This document shows, piece by piece, positions 53,239 through 61,401 of a stretch of DNA of 64,000 bases. This DNA comes from Nonomuraea candida (GTDB lineage: Bacteria; Actinomycetota; Actinomycetes; Streptosporangiales; Streptosporangiaceae), in contig NZ_JOAG01000003.1 in NCBI RefSeq assembly GCF_000725485.1, positions 124,001 through 188,000 on the forward strand. Direction: 5' to 3'. Numbering within the stretch: the stretch's first letter is position 1; every line of letters starts with the position of its first letter. A model generated the notes under the pieces. It was not told the DNA's origin. It ran no database searches and saw nothing but the letters and a program-made list of their open reading frames with translations. Position numbers and translations under genes: made by a program.

Positions 53239-54345
53239 ATGATCGACAACGCTGCCCGGGCAGCCACCGCCGCCGGCATGGTCGAAGACCTGGAGGAGCT
53301 GGTTCTGTGCGAATCCTTCTCCAGTGATCTGGAGGCCGTGGGCCGCAGTGCGAAGGTCGTGGCCGCGATGGGCGCCCGGCACCTGGGCGTGGTGCCGGAG
53401 TTCCTGGTGATCGAAGGGGTCACCCACCTGCGCTGGTCCTTCGGCACGCCCAAGGTGCTGCTGCTCGGGCACCACGACACGGTCTGGCCCATCGGCACTC
53501 TCGCCACGCACCCGTGGTCCGTGGTGGACGGGGTGGCGCGCGGGCCGGGCGTGTTCGACATGAAGGCGGGGCTGGTGCAGACGTTCCACGCGCTGGCCGG
53601 CCTCGATTCGCTCGACGGCGTCACGCTGCTGGTCACCGGGGACGAGGAGGTCGGTTCGATCACCTCGGCGCGCCTCATCCAGGACACCGCGCGCGGGCTG
53701 GCCGCCGCCTTCGTCATGGAGGCCAGCGCCGACGGCGGAGCGTTGAAGACCTCCCGCAAGGGCACCTCGCTCTACACCGTCAACGTGCACGGCAAGGCAG
53801 CCCACGCCGGCCTCGAACCCGAGAAGGGCGCGAACGCGGGGATCGAGCTGGCCCACCAGATCCTGGCCATCGCCGGCCTGGGGGCCGGTGCGACCACGGT
53901 CACGCCCACGGTCCTGTCAGGTGGCACGACACTCAACACGGTTCCGGCGGCGGCCACGGTGGGGGTGGACGTCCGGGCGGCGGAGACGGCGGAGCAGGAG
54001 CGGGTGGACGCGGCGATGCGCGCGCTCCAGCCGATGGTCGCGGGCACCCGCCTGGAGATCGTCGGCGGGCCCAACCGGCCGCCGCTGGAGGCCGCCATGT
54101 CGGCCGACCTCTTCGCACTGGCCCAGGAGCTGGCGGCGGGGCTGGGGCTGGGGCCGCTGACCTCGGCTTCGGTGGGCGGCGCTTCCGACGGCAACTTCAC
54201 GGCCGGGGTGGGGTGCCCGACGCTCGACGGGCTGGGCGCGGTGGGCGGCGGCGCGCACGCCGACCACGAGCACGTCATCGTGTCCGAGATGCCCGGCCGA
54301 ACGGCCCTGCTACGCGCCCTGATCGAAGCAGTCCGCACCCGCTGA
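53239..54345 (+). CDS. M20 family metallopeptidase (carboxypeptidase G2-like)
   Basis: 368 residues. Di-zinc site: GHHDTVWP (His, Asp), GVFDMKAGL (bridging Asp), TGDEEVGS (catalytic Glu pair) and the C-terminal HADHEHV. The dimerisation (lid) domain begins at SRKGTSLYTVNVHGKAAHAG. Best fit is the glutamate carboxypeptidase branch that removes C-terminal Glu from folates and other N-acyl amino acids; substrate is inference. Confidence 0.92.
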   Translation: MIDNAARAATAAGMVEDLEELVLCESFSSDLEAVGRSAKVVAAMGARHLGVVPEFLVIEGVTHLRWSFGTPKVLLLGHHDTVWPIGTLATHPWSVVDGVARGPGVFDMKAGLVQTFHALAGLDSLDGVTLLVTGDEEVGSITSARLIQDTARGLAAAFVMEASADGGALKTSRKGTSLYTVNVHGKAAHAGLEPEKGANAGIELAHQILAIAGLGAGATTVTPTVLSGGTTLNTVPAAATVGVDVRAAETAEQERVDAAMRALQPMVAGTRLEIVGGPNRPPLEAAMSADLFALAQELAAGLGLGPLTSASVGGASDGNFTAGVGCPTLDGLGAVGGGAHADHEHVIVSEMPGRTALLRALIEAVRTR

Positions 54346-54475
54346 CGCCCCACGGCCTACGGCCTCATGGCCCATGCCCCACGGCCCCACGCTCCCACGG
54401 GAATTGCGAGGACTGCGGCGTTGCGGGGATTACGGGGACTGCGGGGGGTCGCGGGCCGTGGGCCAAGCCGGCCGT

Positions 54476-54506
54476 GCCCGTCCGCGGGGGTGGGACACGG
54501 ACGGGC
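54476..54506. terminator. bidirectional terminator hairpin
   Basis: GCCCGTCCG (54476-54484) pairs perfectly with CGGACGGGC (54498-54506) between the convergent M20 and inhibitor genes. Confidence 0.7.
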
Positions 54507-54531
54507 AGGGGTCATGGGGTTCGGCGGTAGT

Positions 54532-54927
54532 TCAGACGACCGGGCCGAGGGTTCTCTTCATGACGCACTCATTGGGGAACTGCCTGAGGTACGAGACCGG
54601 CATGCCGTACCAATGGCCTTCCACGGTCACGTCCACCGGAGCGAGGATCAGCTGGCAAGGGCCCGGATCATAGTTGAGGTCTTCGATGTACCCGTTCACG
54701 CTCCGCACCGCGTCGCAGGCCAGTTCCGGGCGAGGGTGGAGACCTCCGTCCGGGTCGCAGAACAGGCGCACCGCGTACGCACCGCCCGCTTCGGGCGTGA
54801 CGGTGATCGTGAGCTGCGCGCTCGCGGCGGCGACGGCGGGAAGTGACGCGAACGGGGCCGCGAGGGTGGCGGCCGCGCCCAGCCCGAGTACGGCAAGCCT
54901 GCGGGCGACGGTGTGCGCGAACGGCAT
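54532..54927 (-). CDS. subtilisin inhibitor-like protein (SSI family)
   Basis: 131 residues with a Sec signal (LAVLGLGAAATLAAPFASLP). The SSI fold is recognised by LTITVTPEAGGAYAVRLFCD, the Cys pairs 57-71 and 91-121, and GHWYGMPVSYLRQFPNEC at the end. By alignment with Streptomyces SSI (Met73-Val74), the reactive bond is Leu93-Ile94 after Cys91, predicting inhibition of subtilisin/chymotrypsin-like serine proteases outside the cell. ATG at 54927 has GGAGG five bases upstream. Confidence 0.9.
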   Translation of the reverse strand: MPFAHTVARRLAVLGLGAAATLAAPFASLPAVAAASAQLTITVTPEAGGAYAVRLFCDPDGGLHPRPELACDAVRSVNGYIEDLNYDPGPCQLILAPVDVTVEGHWYGMPVSYLRQFPNECVMKRTLGPVV

Positions 54928-55343
54928 GAGAACCTCCTGCTCAATGGACGTCCCGCGGCGGGAGCGCGGCCCCACCATGACTACCGTCTGTGATCGTAAA
55001 GGGACTAGAGGTGACACAGCTAGCTAGGCGTGATCACTTGGTTAGGGAGTGGTGTCGGTACTGGGCATAGACGTGATCGCCGAACCGGGCGCGAGACCGG
55101 GTCGGACGACGGGGAGAGTGCCTGGTAGGGGGCCGCAGGCTGCGGATCGGGCGGCAGGAAGGGTGCCTGGTGGCAGCGGCAGGCGGCAGGTTGGGGGGTG
55201 GGGATTGTGTCTGGTGGAGGGTGGGTGGGCGGAGGAGAGTGCGGGACGAGAGTGATGCGGGGTGGTAATTAACTAGGTATTCCACCGGTGTTTCGGGCCT
55301 CTGTAATGTGTGGCGATAGGCAAGCTGAACTGAGGAGATCCGC
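54928..55343. other. 416-nt G-rich gap between inhibitor and Nramp genes
   Basis: No gene seen. From 55110 to 55240 it is G-rich on the plus strand with three degenerate GTGCCTGGTRG units. The run at 55190-55237 has several GGG tracts (GGGGGGTGGGG, GAGGGTGGGTGGGCGG) that could form a G-quadruplex. An AT-rich island with GGTGG-taattaactaggtatt-CCACC (55260-55284) is the likely promoter/operator of the transporter gene. Confidence 0.5.
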
Positions 55344-56777
55344 ATGGCGGAATTCACCCCCACCGTTCCTGCGCGAGTCCTACCGGCCGTCGCCATCCGC
55401 GACCTTCCCGAACCACCCCGTTCCACCTGGAGAATCATCGGCCCCGGGCTGGTCGGTGCCGGCGTCGGGCTGGCGTCCGGGGAGTTCATCCTCTGGCCGT
55501 ACATCGCCTCACAGGTCGGGCTCGTCTTCATCTGGGGCGCCGCGATCGGCATCATCACCCAGTGGTTCCTCAACATGGAGATCGAGCGCTACACCCTGGC
55601 CACCGGCGAGACCGCGCTGACCGGTTTCAGCCGCATGTGGAAGCACTGGGGCCTGGTCTTCGTGATAATGACGCTCTGTTCCAACCTCTGGCCGGGCTGG
55701 GTGACCACGTCCGCGACCATGGTGACGTATCTGACGGGCTCCGGCGAGGGGTCCGTGCGGTGGATCGCGATCGGCATGCTCATCCTGATCGCGCTGAGCC
55801 TGACACTGGCACCGGTGATCTACACCGCTCTGGAACGGGTGATCTTCGTGAAGATCGCTCTGGTGGCGACGCTGGCCGTGGTGGCGATCGTGGTCGCGAT
55901 CAACGCCGAGAGCTGGCTGGAGCTGGGCAAGGGCCTGACCGTCGGGGCCCAGTTCCCGGTGCCGCCGCTGGACTTCGCGGTGCTGATGGGCGCCATCGCG
56001 TACGCCGGGGCGGGCGGCGGACAGAACCTGTGCCAGAGCAACTGGATCCGCGACAAGGGCTTCGGCATGGGCCTGTACGTGCCGCGCCTGGTCAGCCCCG
56101 TCACCGGCCACGAGGAGGCGGCCGCCTCGACCGGCTTCCAGTTCCCGCCGACGAAGGAGAACCTGGCGCGGTGGAAGCAGTGGTGGCGGTTCGCCAACAT
56201 CGAGCAGGCGTGGACGTTCGCCATGGTGTCGTTCGTGACGATCGCGCTCATGTCGATGCTGGCCCACTCGACGGTGTTCGGCCGGGAGGGGCTGGCCAAC
56301 AGCATCGGGTTCCTCCAGGTCGAGGGTCAGGTGTTGCAGGAGGTCGTGGGCACGTGGTTCGGCCTGCTGTTCTGGGTGATCGGGGCGCTGGCGCTGTTCG
56401 CCTCGGCCATGGGCATCGTCGACTACACCTCGCGGCTGGCCTCCGACACGCTCAAGACGGTCTACCTGCGCGACAAGCCCGTCTCCGTGAACCGCGTCTA
56501 CTTCTTCACGGTCTGGGCGATCGCGCTGATCGGGATCGGCATCCTGCTGGCGGGTCTCGACCAGCCGCTCATCCTGCTGGTGTTCTCGGCGTGCTTCGCG
56601 GCCGTGATGATGTTCGTGTACTCGATCCTGCTGATCGTCCTCAACCGGCGGGCACTGCCGCAGGAGATCAGGGTGCGCTCGTTCCGGCTGGGAGCGCTGA
56701 TCTGGTCGGTGGCGTTCTTCGGCACGCTGACCGTGATCGTCGTCATTCAGCAGGCGCAGCGGCTGTTCGGCGGGTAG
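55344..56777 (+). CDS. Nramp-like transporter with non-canonical substrate site
   Basis: 477 residues, eleven or so membrane helices, SLC11/Nramp fold. Helix 1 reads GPGLVGAGVGLASGEFILWP (33-52), with ASGE (44-47) where metal-selective Nramps have DPGN. Helix 6 reads AYAGAGGGQNL (219-229) instead of the MPH motif. Both changes remove known Mn/Fe ligands, so the substrate may be another ion or an organic molecule. ATG at 55344 has GAGGAG upstream. Confidence 0.85.
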   Translation: MAEFTPTVPARVLPAVAIRDLPEPPRSTWRIIGPGLVGAGVGLASGEFILWPYIASQVGLVFIWGAAIGIITQWFLNMEIERYTLATGETALTGFSRMWKHWGLVFVIMTLCSNLWPGWVTTSATMVTYLTGSGEGSVRWIAIGMLILIALSLTLAPVIYTALERVIFVKIALVATLAVVAIVVAINAESWLELGKGLTVGAQFPVPPLDFAVLMGAIAYAGAGGGQNLCQSNWIRDKGFGMGLYVPRLVSPVTGHEEAAASTGFQFPPTKENLARWKQWWRFANIEQAWTFAMVSFVTIALMSMLAHSTVFGREGLANSIGFLQVEGQVLQEVVGTWFGLLFWVIGALALFASAMGIVDYTSRLASDTLKTVYLRDKPVSVNRVYFFTVWAIALIGIGILLAGLDQPLILLVFSACFAAVMMFVYSILLIVLNRRALPQEIRVRSFRLGALIWSVAFFGTLTVIVVIQQAQRLFGG

Positions 56778-56823
56778 TGACCGGAACGGGTGATCGACGC
56801 CCCGGCGTGCGCTCTCCCTTCTG

Positions 56824-57000
56824 ACTCCACACTCCACACTCCACACTCCACACTCAGGCTCCCGCGCTGCCTCGGCGTGCGGGAGGCGGTGCGGGGAGGT
56901 GGTGTGGGGAGGTGGTGTGGGGAGGTGGTGTGGGTGGGGGCAGCCTGCGAGAGGCGGCCTGCGGAAGGCGGCCTGCGGAAGGCGGCCTGCGGGAGGCAGT
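56824..57000. repeat. three adjacent tandem repeat arrays
   Basis: (ACTCCAC) x ~4.5 at 56824-56855; (GGGGAGGTGGTGT) x ~3 at 56892-56934; (GGCGGCCTGCGGAA) x ~4 at 56941-57000. Units are 7, 13 and 14 bp and unrelated. All lie in the gap 56778-57081, upstream of the SoxR-type promoter. Confidence 0.85.
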
Positions 57001-57043
57001 CCGCTGATGGTTGGGCTGTCTCTCGCATGGATCGTGGCATGAC

Positions 57044-57074
57044 TTGACCTCAAGGTAACTTGAGGAAGCAGACT
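57044..57074 (+). promoter_or_regulatory. SoxR-type promoter
   Basis: The 18-bp palindrome CCTCAAG-GTAA-CTTGAGG (57048-57065) matches the SoxR box. It lies in the 19-bp spacer between -35 TTGACC (57044-57049) and -10 CAGACT (57069-57074). That over-long spacer is the hallmark of MerR-family activation. The ATG follows 7 nt after the -10, so the transcript should be leaderless. Confidence 0.8.
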
Positions 57075-57081
57075 CGACGGC

Positions 57082-59214
57082 ATGAAGACTGTCGAGGTGA
57101 CGAAGTTCGGCGGCCCCGAGGTGCTCGTGGCCGCGCAGGCGCCGGACCCCGTGGCGGGGCCGGGCCGGCTCGTGATCGGCGTGTCGGTGGCGGACGTGAT
57201 GTCCATCGACGCTCAGTTGCGGGCCGGGTGGGGGCGCGACTGGTTCCCGGCCGCGCCGCCGTTCGTGCCGGGGACCGGGGTGGCCGGGCGAGTGCTTTCC
57301 GTGGGCGACGGCGTGGACCCCTCCTGGGTGGGGCGGCGGGTCGCGGCGCTGCTCCCCCTCGGCGGCGGGTACGCCGAGCGCGCCGTGGCCGCCGTGGAGA
57401 CCGTCGTGGAGGTGCCCGATGAGCTGCCCTTGTGGCGGGCGGCGGCGCTGATCCAGGTGGGGCCGGCGGCGTTGAGCCTGGTGACGGCGGCCGGGCTGCG
57501 GCCGGGGACGCGGGTGCTGGTCACGGGTGCGGGCGGGGCGCTGGGGCTGCCGATCGTACGGCTGGCGAGCGCGGCGGGCGCGCGGGTGACGGCGGCGGCC
57601 CACGGCCCGGAGAAACGCCGCGCGGCCCTGGAGGCGGGGGCGGCCCGGGCCGTCGACTACCCCGAACTGGCCGGTACGGGCGCAACGGCCGACCTCGACC
57701 GGCCCTGGCCGAGCGGTGCGGACCAGGCCGGAGGATCCGAACCGCCCGTGGCGGATGGCGGCGGACCGGCGGGCGACAGCGGACCGGCGGCCGACGGCGG
57801 ACCGGTGAGCGACGGCGGACCGGTGAGCGACGGCGGACCGGTGAGCGACGGCGGACCGGTGAGCGACGGCGGACCGGCGGGCGACGGTGGACCGGTGGAG
57901 GGGCGGGGTGGGCGGTTTGAGGTGGTGTTCGACGGGGTCGGCGGGAAGGTGGGGGCCGAGGCGTTCGAGCTGGTGGAACCCGGCGGAACGTTCTTCGCGT
58001 ACGGGGTGCCCAGCGGGTCTACGGCCCTGATCGACCCGGCGGAGGCCGAGCGGCGCGGGGTGCGGGTGGTCGGTATGGAGCAGGTGCAGTTCGCGCCGGA
58101 GGAGTTCAGGCGGCTGGCCGAGCTGACCCTGCGCGAGGCCGTGGCGGGCAGGCTGACCACCGCCGTCGGCCTGGCCCTGCCCCTGGAGCGGGCGGCCGAG
58201 GCGCATGCCGCGCTGGAGGCGCGCGCGCTGGTCGGCAAGGCGGTGCTGCTCGTGACCGCCACGGCGGTGCGCTACCGGGAGCATGGCGGGCCCGAGGTGC
58301 TGGAGCTGGAAGAGGTACCGCTCCCCCAGCCGGGGCCGGGCGAGGTGCGGGTCGCGGTACGGGCGGCGGGGGTGAACGCCATCGACTGGAAGCTGCGCAC
58401 GGGCTTCCCCGGTGGCCCCGGCGATCCTCTCGACGGCCCCAGGGGCACGGGGATCGAGCTGGCGGGCACGATCGACGCGCTGGGCCCTGGCGTGACCGGG
58501 TGGCGGCTGGGCGACGCGGTGTTCGGGCAGGTGGCGACGGGGGCGGTCGCCACGCACGCGATCGCCGACGCCGCCGCGCTGGCGCCCAAACCGGACGACC
58601 TCACGTACGAGGAGGCCGCGGCGTTGCCCGTCGCCGTCGAGACGGCCGGGCGCGCGCTGGACCGGCTCGGGATGGCGGAGAGGACGACGGAGGGAACGGC
58701 GGAGAGGACGGCGGAGGGGATGACGCTGCTGATCCACGCGGTGGCGGGTGGCGTCGGGCTGGCCGCGGCCCAGCTCGCCCTGGCCCGCGGGGCCAGGGTC
58801 ATCGGGACGGCGAGCGAACGGCACCACGCGTTCCTGCGCGCCCTCGGGGTCCATCCCGTCGCGTACGGCGAGGGGCTGGCGGAACGCCTGCCGGAGTCGG
58901 TCGATCGGGTGCTGGACGCCTCGGGGCGGGGCGAGCTGGAGCTGTCGGTCCGGCTGACCGGCGACCCGGACAAGGTGGTCACGATCGCGGACCCGGCGGG
59001 CGCGGCCCGGCTCGGGGTGCACTTCTCCAGCGGCGGGAAGAGCACGATGCGAGAGGGTTCGGGGGAGGCGTTGCTCGCCGCCGCGCGGCGGGTACGGCTG
59101 CCGATCGCCGAGGTGTTCCCCCTGGAGCGCACGGCCGACGCGCATCGCCGCAGCCAGGACGGGCACCTGCTGGGCAAACTGATCATCACCACGGAATCGT
59201 TCTTGCCGCGTTGA
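57082..59214 (+). CDS. tandem fusion of two quinone oxidoreductase (MDR) domains
   Basis: 710 residues. Domain 1 (1-~391): VTKFGGPEVLVAAQAP start, PFVPGTGVAGRVLSVGDGVD, NADPH site VLVTGAGGALGLPIVRLASA, and FDGVGG. Domain 2 (~393-710): a second start AVRYREHGGPEVLELEEVPL, VNAIDWKLRTG, GTGIELAGTIDALGPGV, and NADPH site LIHAVAGGVGLAAAQLALAR. Zinc ligands are absent in both, as in quinone reductases. Domain 1 carries an ~80-residue insert (198-278) with GGPVSD repeats inside its Rossmann fold. Controlled by a SoxR-type promoter, so probably handles redox-cycling quinones. Confidence 0.9.
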   Translation: MKTVEVTKFGGPEVLVAAQAPDPVAGPGRLVIGVSVADVMSIDAQLRAGWGRDWFPAAPPFVPGTGVAGRVLSVGDGVDPSWVGRRVAALLPLGGGYAERAVAAVETVVEVPDELPLWRAAALIQVGPAALSLVTAAGLRPGTRVLVTGAGGALGLPIVRLASAAGARVTAAAHGPEKRRAALEAGAARAVDYPELAGTGATADLDRPWPSGADQAGGSEPPVADGGGPAGDSGPAADGGPVSDGGPVSDGGPVSDGGPVSDGGPAGDGGPVEGRGGRFEVVFDGVGGKVGAEAFELVEPGGTFFAYGVPSGSTALIDPAEAERRGVRVVGMEQVQFAPEEFRRLAELTLREAVAGRLTTAVGLALPLERAAEAHAALEARALVGKAVLLVTATAVRYREHGGPEVLELEEVPLPQPGPGEVRVAVRAAGVNAIDWKLRTGFPGGPGDPLDGPRGTGIELAGTIDALGPGVTGWRLGDAVFGQVATGAVATHAIADAAALAPKPDDLTYEEAAALPVAVETAGRALDRLGMAERTTEGTAERTAEGMTLLIHAVAGGVGLAAAQLALARGARVIGTASERHHAFLRALGVHPVAYGEGLAERLPESVDRVLDASGRGELELSVRLTGDPDKVVTIADPAGAARLGVHFSSGGKSTMREGSGEALLAAARRVRLPIAEVFPLERTADAHRRSQDGHLLGKLIITTESFLPR
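57791..57900. repeat. 18-bp in-frame tandem repeat in the MDR fusion
   Basis: Five to six copies of GACGGCGGACCGGTGAGC and variants encode DGGPVS units within the domain 1 insert. Confidence 0.88.
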
Positions 59215-59230
59215 CCGGCACACTGGTGCC

Positions 59231-60187
59231 ATGTTGGAAACCTCGGCCCGCCTGCTCAAGCTGCTGTCCCTGCTGCAGGCCCACCGTGACTGGTCGGGCC
59301 CGGAGCTGTCGGCCAGGCTCGGCGTCTCGACCAGGACGATCCGCAACGACGTCGAGCGTCTGCGCTCGCTCGGCTACCCGGTGCACGCGACGCCGGGCGT
59401 GGCGGGCGGGTACCGGCTGGGCGCGGGGGCGGCGCTGCCGCCGCTGCTGCTCGATGACGAGGAGGCGGTCGCGGTGGCGGTCGGGCTGGGCCGGGCGGCC
59501 GGGGGCGGGGTCGAGGGGATCGAGGAGACCTCGGTGCGCGCCCTGGCCAAGCTGGAGCAGGTGCTGCCGTCGCGGCTGCGCCGCCGGGTGAGCGCGCTCA
59601 ACGCCTACACGGTGCAGATCACGGGCAACGCTCCGCCGGTCCCGCCGGAGGTGCTGACCACGCTGGCGAACGCGGCCCGCGACCACGAGCGGCTGCGTTT
59701 CGACTACACCGGCCATGGGGGCGGGGCGAGCGTGCGGAACGTGGAGCCGTACCGGCTGGTGCACCGGCACGGGCGCTGGTACCTGCTGGGCTACGACGTG
59801 GACCGGGAGGACTGGCGCACGTTCAGGGTGGACAGGGTGTCGCCGCGCACCCCGTCCGGTCCCCGCTTCACGCCGCGCGAGCTGCCGGGAGAGGGCGACG
59901 TGGCGGCGTACGTGGACAAGGGCGTGAACACGGCGATGTGGCGGTACCACGCGACGGTGCTGCTGCACGCGCCGGCCGAGCGGATGGCGGCGCTGCCGCT
60001 GCGCCTGGAGGTCGAGCCGGTGGACGAGGCCACGTGCCTGCTGAAGCTGGGCGGTGACGACATCAACGGGATCGCGGTGTGGATCGGCTTCCTCGGCGTG
60101 GACTTCGAGGTGATCGACCCGCCGGAGCTGGCCGAGCACGTCCTGACCCTGTCCGAGCGCTACAAGCGCGCGGTCAGCCGGCGGTGA
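59231..60187 (+). CDS. HTH/WYL domain transcriptional regulator
   Basis: 318 residues. N-terminal winged HTH (SARLLKLLSLLQAHRDWSGP, ELSARLGVSTRTIRNDVERL), a middle linker domain, the WYL domain (VEPYRLVHRHGRWYLLGYDV) and a C-terminal WCX extension (ALPLRLEVEPVDEATCLLKL). WYL regulators sense small ligands or nucleic acids. It starts 16 nt after the MDR fusion stop and probably shares its transcript. The stop is followed by a 33-bp tandem repeat. Confidence 0.9.
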   Translation: MLETSARLLKLLSLLQAHRDWSGPELSARLGVSTRTIRNDVERLRSLGYPVHATPGVAGGYRLGAGAALPPLLLDDEEAVAVAVGLGRAAGGGVEGIEETSVRALAKLEQVLPSRLRRRVSALNAYTVQITGNAPPVPPEVLTTLANAARDHERLRFDYTGHGGGASVRNVEPYRLVHRHGRWYLLGYDVDREDWRTFRVDRVSPRTPSGPRFTPRELPGEGDVAAYVDKGVNTAMWRYHATVLLHAPAERMAALPLRLEVEPVDEATCLLKLGGDDINGIAVWIGFLGVDFEVIDPPELAEHVLTLSERYKRAVSRR

Positions 60188-60258
60188 GCGGGGCGCGGCA
60201 CGCCGGTCAGCGGCCGGTGAGCGGGGCGCGGCACGCCGGTCAGCGGCCGGTAAGGCCG
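60171..60258. repeat. 33-bp tandem duplication across a stop codon
   Basis: Period-33 copies begin at 60171, 60204 and 60237 (the third partial). The WYL stop TGA lies in the first copy. The next copies carry TGA and TAA at the equivalent in-frame positions. Confidence 0.85.
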
Positions 60259-60288
60259 CGGTCAGCGGGCGCGGCGAGGCTCGATGGC

Positions 60289-61401
60289 ATGAAGAACATG
60301 ACGCACGTGGCGGGCGGCAAGAACGACTTCCAGCTCGTCACCCACCTCACCCTCACCGGCGGGCAGCACGAGATCGGCCGGGCGCTCGCCGAGGAGGCCC
60401 GCCGCCTGGGCTGGTCCCCCCAGCCGATCGACCCGGCCGTGAGCCGCGCGCGCAGGACGTGGTTCGAACGCCACTGGCCGCAGCACCACGCCCGCATGGA
60501 CGGCGCGGCGGAGGCGCTCGGCCTGGACCCGGAGCAGGACGAGCTGGCCCTCGACTGCCTGGGCTTCCTGCCGGAGGACTCGGGCTGCTCGGCGCTGTGG
60601 GTGCCGCCGTCGGCGGCGACGGACGGCCACGGCCGGGTGGGCCGCAACTACGACTTCTTCCCCACCACGACCAGCGAGGTCATGGGCGGGCAGCCCCGGC
60701 CGGGCGAGCTGCCGATGGCCTCGCGCCCGTACGTGATCACCACGATCCCGGACGAGGGGCTCTCCTCCACGGTGATCACGATGTCGGTCCTCGACGGCTG
60801 CATGGACGGCATCAACTCGGCCGGGCTGGCGGTCATGCTGCTGATCGCCGACTTCGAGAGCGCCGCGCCGCCGGAGAGCGACACGCCGCAGGTCGGGGTG
60901 GACAGCGTGCAGCTGCCCCGGTTCCTCATCGACACCTGCGAGAATGTGGACCAGGCCAAGCAGGCGCTGCTGGGCGCCAAGCAGTACGACCACGGCATGC
61001 CCCTGCACTACCTGGTCGCCGACGCCAACGGGCAGGCGTTCGTGTGGGAGCGGGGCAAGGACGGCAGCGAGCACATCGTGGAGTTCGGCGACGGGCCGCT
61101 CTGCGTCACCAACCACCTGCTGCACCGCCATCCCGACCCGATGAACCTGCCCGCGGACAGCGAGGGCAGTTTCGCCTCCTTCGCCCGCCTGCGCGCGCTG
61201 TACGAGAGCAGCAAGGGCGCCACGATGTCGGCCGGGGACCTGCGCGAGGCCCTGCGTGCCGTCCGGCCGGCGGAGGACCCGGCCGTGCCGTTCCGCACGT
61301 TGTGGAGCACGGTCTTCGACACCGCGGACCGTACGCTGTCGACCTGCTTCTACCTGGGCGACGGGCGTTACACCGAGGAGCTGGAGTTCTCGGCCAGGTA
61401 G
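60289..61401 (+). CDS. Ntn hydrolase of the C45/linear amide C-N hydrolase group
   Basis: 370 residues. Resembles isopenicillin-N acyltransferase/choloylglycine hydrolase-type Ntn enzymes: a ~99-residue propeptide ends at Gly99, and Cys100 in EDSGCSALWVP is the expected autocatalytic nucleophile; GRVGRNYDFFP follows as in relatives (GRNxD). DGINSAGLAVMLLIAD and VTNHLLHRHPDP are further family-like blocks. It should cleave a non-peptide amide. ATG at 60289 has GAGG nine bases upstream. Its last 34 bp overlap the acyl-CoA ligase gene on the other strand. Confidence 0.85.
   Translation: MKNMTHVAGGKNDFQLVTHLTLTGGQHEIGRALAEEARRLGWSPQPIDPAVSRARRTWFERHWPQHHARMDGAAEALGLDPEQDELALDCLGFLPEDSGCSALWVPPSAATDGHGRVGRNYDFFPTTTSEVMGGQPRPGELPMASRPYVITTIPDEGLSSTVITMSVLDGCMDGINSAGLAVMLLIADFESAAPPESDTPQVGVDSVQLPRFLIDTCENVDQAKQALLGAKQYDHGMPLHYLVADANGQAFVWERGKDGSEHIVEFGDGPLCVTNHLLHRHPDPMNLPADSEGSFASFARLRALYESSKGATMSAGDLREALRAVRPAEDPAVPFRTLWSTVFDTADRTLSTCFYLGDGRYTEELEFSAR

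Noticed and set aside
56824..57000. Repeat arrays considered as a CRISPR
   Set aside because: Units of 7, 13 and 14 bp are directly tandem with no spacers and no cas genes nearby.
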